From the NCBI GenBank assembly GCA_024207135.1, contig CP042428.1, positions 2,728,001 through 2,792,000 of the forward strand: a DNA stretch of 64,000 nucleotides, given 5' to 3'. The notes beneath the pieces were generated by a model, which ran no database searches, was not told the origin of the DNA, and saw only the letters and a list, made by a program, of their open reading frames with translations. The stretch comes from Arthrobacter sp. C2. GTDB lineage: Bacteria; Actinomycetota; Actinomycetes; Actinomycetales; Micrococcaceae. This document shows, piece by piece, positions 61,336 to 64,000 of this stretch (position 1 is the stretch's first letter; each line of letters begins with the position of its first letter). Both the position numbers and the translations under genes were made by a program.

Positions 61336-61407
61336 GATTCCTCCTGTGCCGTTCCCTGCCCGCTCGGGCCGTGATAGGCACCACACTAGGTGCGAATATC
61401 CTCGCGT

Positions 61408-61459
61408 TCAACGCACATCACGGACCCACGTTTGCACCATTCATGTGCATCAACGCACA
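61408..61459. promoter_or_regulatory. Paired TCAACGCACA repeats in the mmsB/lysR intergenic region
   Basis: Identical 10-mers at 61408-61417 and 61450-61459, spaced exactly 42 bp (four helical turns). The first is part of GCGTT-C-AACGC and the second of GTGC-ATCAAC-GCAC, both partly symmetric. This looks like a LysR binding array serving mmsB (leftward) and the regulator (rightward). Confidence 0.55.
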
Positions 61460-61467
61460 ATGAGTGC

Positions 61468-62346
61468 ATGGAACGCAGCATCGACCACCACCACCTGGAA
61501 TCCCTAATCACCTTTCTCTCGGTGGCGCGGCTCGGGCGCTACACCGCGGCCGCCGACGTGCTGGGAGTCAACCACTCGACCGTCTCGCGCCGCATTGCAG
61601 CTCTGGAGAAGGCCATGGGAGGCCGGGTGCTCACGCGCACGCCTTCCGGCTGGGAGGTCACGGACCTGGGCCGGCGGGCCCTGGGCGCGGCCGAGGAGAT
61701 CGAACGGGCGGTCGCGGGACTCACCGAGACGCGGACCAGCGGTGAGCTCGCCGGGACCGTCCGCATCGGCGTGCCCGACGCCTTCGCCGCGCATTTTGCG
61801 ACCCCGGCCATGGCTGCACTGCAGCGCCGGCACCCGCGGCTGGCCGTCGAACTCATGAGCGCCACCCAGCGCGCCCGGCAGACCCGTTCGGGTGTCGACC
61901 TGGAAGTGGTCGTGGGCAAGCCCCATGTGCACAAGGCGGTGGCCACCGAGCTGCTCACCTACCACCTGGGGCTCTACGCCTCCCGCGAGTACCTTGCACT
62001 GCACGGGGAACCGCATGCCATTGCCGAGCTCGTGACGCACCGGCTGAACTACTACGTGGAGTCGGCGCTGACCATCGACGAGCTGGACAGCGCGACCGAG
62101 TCGCTGCCGCCGATGCCCCGGGGCATCACCTCCACCAGCGTGTTCTCGCACATCGCGGCGACCAAGGCCGCGGCCGGGATCGGGATCCTGCCGGATTTCC
62201 TGGCCGACCTCGAGGACGACCTGGTACGCCTGCTGCCCGGCGACTACGCGCACGCCGCCACCTACTGGGTGGTGGGACGCGAGGAGGCAATTCGCAACCC
62301 CGCGGTTCAGGCGGCCGTTGCCGCAATGGCGGAGGCCGCAGCGTAG
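61468..62346 (+). CDS. LysR-type regulator of the valine-catabolic operon
   Basis: 292 residues. Helix-turn-helix RYTAAADVLGVNHSTVSRRI (about 20-39) and an effector domain beginning near 90 (LAGTVRIGVPDAFAAHFATP). It is divergent from mmsB with a 132-bp gap that holds the direct repeats. I infer activation of mmsBA by a valine or isobutyrate metabolite. The ATG at 61468 lacks a strong Shine-Dalgarno. Confidence 0.88.
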   Translation: MERSIDHHHLESLITFLSVARLGRYTAAADVLGVNHSTVSRRIAALEKAMGGRVLTRTPSGWEVTDLGRRALGAAEEIERAVAGLTETRTSGELAGTVRIGVPDAFAAHFATPAMAALQRRHPRLAVELMSATQRARQTRSGVDLEVVVGKPHVHKAVATELLTYHLGLYASREYLALHGEPHAIAELVTHRLNYYVESALTIDELDSATESLPPMPRGITSTSVFSHIAATKAAAGIGILPDFLADLEDDLVRLLPGDYAHAATYWVVGREEAIRNPAVQAAVAAMAEAAA

Positions 62347-62361
62347 GACACCGGGCACGCA

Positions 62362-62401
62362 CATGCCCGGGGGGCCGGCGACCGCCGCTCCCCCGGGCAT
62401 G
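62362..62401. terminator. Bidirectional hairpin between lysR and the MHS carrier
   Basis: CATGCCCGGGGG (62362-62373) pairs perfectly with 62390-62401 across a 16-nt loop. A competing smaller hairpin CCGGGCA/TGCCCGG starts at 62351. It lies between the two convergent stops. Confidence 0.75.
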
Positions 62402-62413
62402 GTTGCCACGCGG

Positions 62414-63811
62414 CTACTTCACGCTGTCGCGTGCGGCGGCCTCCGTTGCCTCGGTGTTGATGACGATCGTCCGGGCCCGGTCGGCCTCGTCGATGTCGTG
62501 CAGGGAAATGCCATTGGTTTCACGCATCGAGTACACGACGGCCAGGGTGATGATGGCCGCGATGCCGATGTAGATGGCCACCGGCACCCACGACCCGTAG
62601 ATGCTCAGCAGGAAGGTGGCGATGATCGGCGCCATCGAGCCGGCCACGATCGAGGTGACCTGGTAGCCCAGGGAGACCCCGGAATAGCGCATGCGGGTCG
62701 GGAACATCTCGGCCATGATGGCCGGCTGCCCGGCGTACATCAGGCCGTGGACCAGCAGGCCGGCCACGACCACCAGCAGGATCACGAAGTCGTTCTGCGT
62801 GTTGAACAGCGGGAAGGCCACGAATCCCCAGACCAGCATCAGCGAGGCGCCCAGCGCGTACACCGGCCGGCGGCCCAGCTTGTCCGTGTAGCGGCCGATC
62901 ACCGGGACCACGGCAAAGTGGATCGCGTGTGCCACCAGCATCAGCATCAGGATGGTCGAGGTGTCCATCTTCAGCTGGGTCTTCAGGTAGGTGATCGAGA
63001 ACGTCACCACCATGTAGTAGAGGATGTTCTCGCCCAGCCGCAGGCCCATGGCGGTGAACACGCCGCGCGGGTAGCGGCGGAAGACCTCGGCGACGCCGTA
63101 TCCGGCCTCCGCGTTCTGCTCCAGCTCGGCCTTGGCCTCCTGGAAGATCGGGGCGTCGGAAATCCGGGTGCGCACGTAGTAGCCCACCGCGACGATGACC
63201 ACCGAGAGCCAGAAGCCGATGCGCCAGCCCCAGGCCAGGAAGGCCTCCTCGGACAGCGTCGAGGAAAGCACCAACAGCACAATGGTGGCGAGCAGGTTGC
63301 CTGCCGGCACCGCTGCCTGCGGCCAGGATGCCCAGAACCCGCGTTCCTTGTCGGGCGCGTGTTCGGCAACGAGGAGGACAGCTCCACCCCATTCGCCGCC
63401 GACCGCGAACCCTTGGAAGAAGCGCAGGATAACCAGTAGCACCGGTGCCGCATAGCCGATGGAATCGAAGGTCGGCAGGCAGCCCATGAGGAAAGTGGTG
63501 ACACCCACCAGGACTATGGCGACCTGCAGCAGGTGCTTGCGGCCGTACTTGTCGCCGAAGTGCCCAAAGACGATGCCACCGATGGGCCGGGCAATGAAGC
63601 CGACGGCGTAGGTCAGGAACGCCTTGATGATGTTGTCCAGCTCGTTCGCCGCTTCGGGGAAGAAGATCTTGTTGAAGACCAGCGTTGCCGCGGTCGCATA
63701 CAAGAAGAACTCGTACCATTCGACGACCGTACCGGCCATCGAGGCGACAACGACGCGCTTGAGTCCCTTGCGTTCCTGAATGCTGGTGCTGCTGGAGTTG
63801 GATGAAGCCAC
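62414..63811 (-). CDS. MHS family MFS transporter (metabolite:H+ symporter)
   Basis: 465 residues with 12 membrane segments. The N-terminal VVASMAGTVVEWYEFFLYAT and the following HFGDKYGRKHLL loop are diagnostic for the ShiA/KgtP/ProP-like MHS family, which imports organic acids or compatible solutes with protons. The Shine-Dalgarno GGAGG abuts a TTG at 63817 with no spacing, whereas GTG at 63811 sits 6 bp away, so 63811 is the better start. Next to valine catabolism it might import a branched-chain acid, but that is inference. Confidence 0.88.
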   Translation of the reverse strand: MASSNSSSTSIQERKGLKRVVVASMAGTVVEWYEFFLYATAATLVFNKIFFPEAANELDNIIKAFLTYAVGFIARPIGGIVFGHFGDKYGRKHLLQVAIVLVGVTTFLMGCLPTFDSIGYAAPVLLVILRFFQGFAVGGEWGGAVLLVAEHAPDKERGFWASWPQAAVPAGNLLATIVLLVLSSTLSEEAFLAWGWRIGFWLSVVIVAVGYYVRTRISDAPIFQEAKAELEQNAEAGYGVAEVFRRYPRGVFTAMGLRLGENILYYMVVTFSITYLKTQLKMDTSTILMLMLVAHAIHFAVVPVIGRYTDKLGRRPVYALGASLMLVWGFVAFPLFNTQNDFVILLVVVAGLLVHGLMYAGQPAIMAEMFPTRMRYSGVSLGYQVTSIVAGSMAPIIATFLLSIYGSWVPVAIYIGIAAIITLAVVYSMRETNGISLHDIDEADRARTIVINTEATEAAARDSVK

Positions 63812-64000
63812 TTTCAACCTCCGGGGTCCATGGATGGCACCTGGGGCAATTGCCGCCTGCCGATCACCCCATGAGTATGACCCGGATCACAGAAATCGTG
63901 AAGGGCTTCCATTGGCATCTCGGGCAGCCGTTTGTGCACATGGCTCGTGCGGCAACGCACGCCTCCGAGGAAGGTTGCCAAGCCGGCGGCATGCTTCCGG
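63812..64000. other. Upstream region of the MHS carrier, no gene seen
   Basis: 189 bp to the window edge. It holds the GGAGG box of the carrier and presumably its promoter. No open frame or symmetric site that I can support. Confidence 0.5.

Noticed and set aside
1-64000. CRISPR arrays, tRNA or rRNA genes, riboswitches
   Set aside because: I looked for regular short repeats, cloverleaf ends and conserved RNA motifs and found none I could support. Tools such as tRNAscan-SE or Infernal would be decisive.

Overview
The window is high-G+C DNA with GTG/TTG starts, many 4-bp ATGA stop/start overlaps and actinobacterial gene families (TetR, IclR, DUF5937 and SDR proteins, an OhrR/Ohr pair, a biotin-dependent acyl-CoA carboxylase). 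I infer a Micrococcaceae-type soil actinobacterium (Arthrobacter/Paeniglutamicibacter-like); the genus is inference only. No rRNA, tRNA, CRISPR array or intact transposase was seen. The window reads as a chain of catabolic modules, each with its own regulator and transporter.

1-21.0 kb looks like a ketone or alicyclic-compound module. A minus-strand operon (8039 to 1) encodes an NDP-forming acyl-CoA synthetase, a three-piece acyl-CoA carboxylase (CT, BC and a separate 75-aa biotin carrier), a quinone oxidoreductase, a Tat lipoprotein of the NMT1/SsuA type and a phosphotransferase-like protein that runs off the left edge. After an MFS carrier and a LysR regulator come an SDR, the ABC permease and a second SDR. 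Divergent from these are the ABC ATPase, an alpha/beta hydrolase, a Baeyer-Villiger monooxygenase (BVMO) with a 4-hydroxyacetophenone monooxygenase-like N-terminal extension, another hydrolase and an SDR, then an Old Yellow Enzyme. A perfect T-N11-A palindrome (14374-14390) lies in the divergent promoter and a 10/13 match lies upstream of the synthetase operon (8232-8244).

21.7-25.2 kb holds a BCCT betaine-type carrier and an MFS protein. 25.3-34.2 kb is visibly lower in G+C: a small membrane protein, then an operon for a peptide-type ABC transporter (with a frameshifted binding protein), a PF20091-type hydrolase and a DUF5937 regulator. A perfect 26-bp palindrome sits upstream of that operon.

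34.6-44.1 kb is acyl-CoA catabolism: IclR, a CoA-transferase pair and a thiolase, then TetR and an accD1-accA1-maoC-citE run resembling the mycobacterial leucine/itaconate locus but without its acyl-CoA dehydrogenase. 44.2-47.0 kb holds a Zn-alcohol dehydrogenase and D-serine dehydratase.

47.2-54.2 kb is a candidate undescribed system: TetR, a duplicated cupin protein, a TorT-like binding protein with a sugar-type ABC ATPase and permease, and an aminobutyraldehyde-type dehydrogenase. Just beyond it (54368-54448) lies a fossil 3' end of a second, diverged dsdA, so the module is bracketed by dsdA sequence and probably arrived or was rearranged there.

54.5-64.0 kb is ordinary: a VOC protein, a secreted glycerophosphodiesterase, ohrR-ohr-doxX with its operator, the valine-catabolic mmsB-mmsA-quinone reductase operon with a divergent LysR, and an MHS-family carrier.
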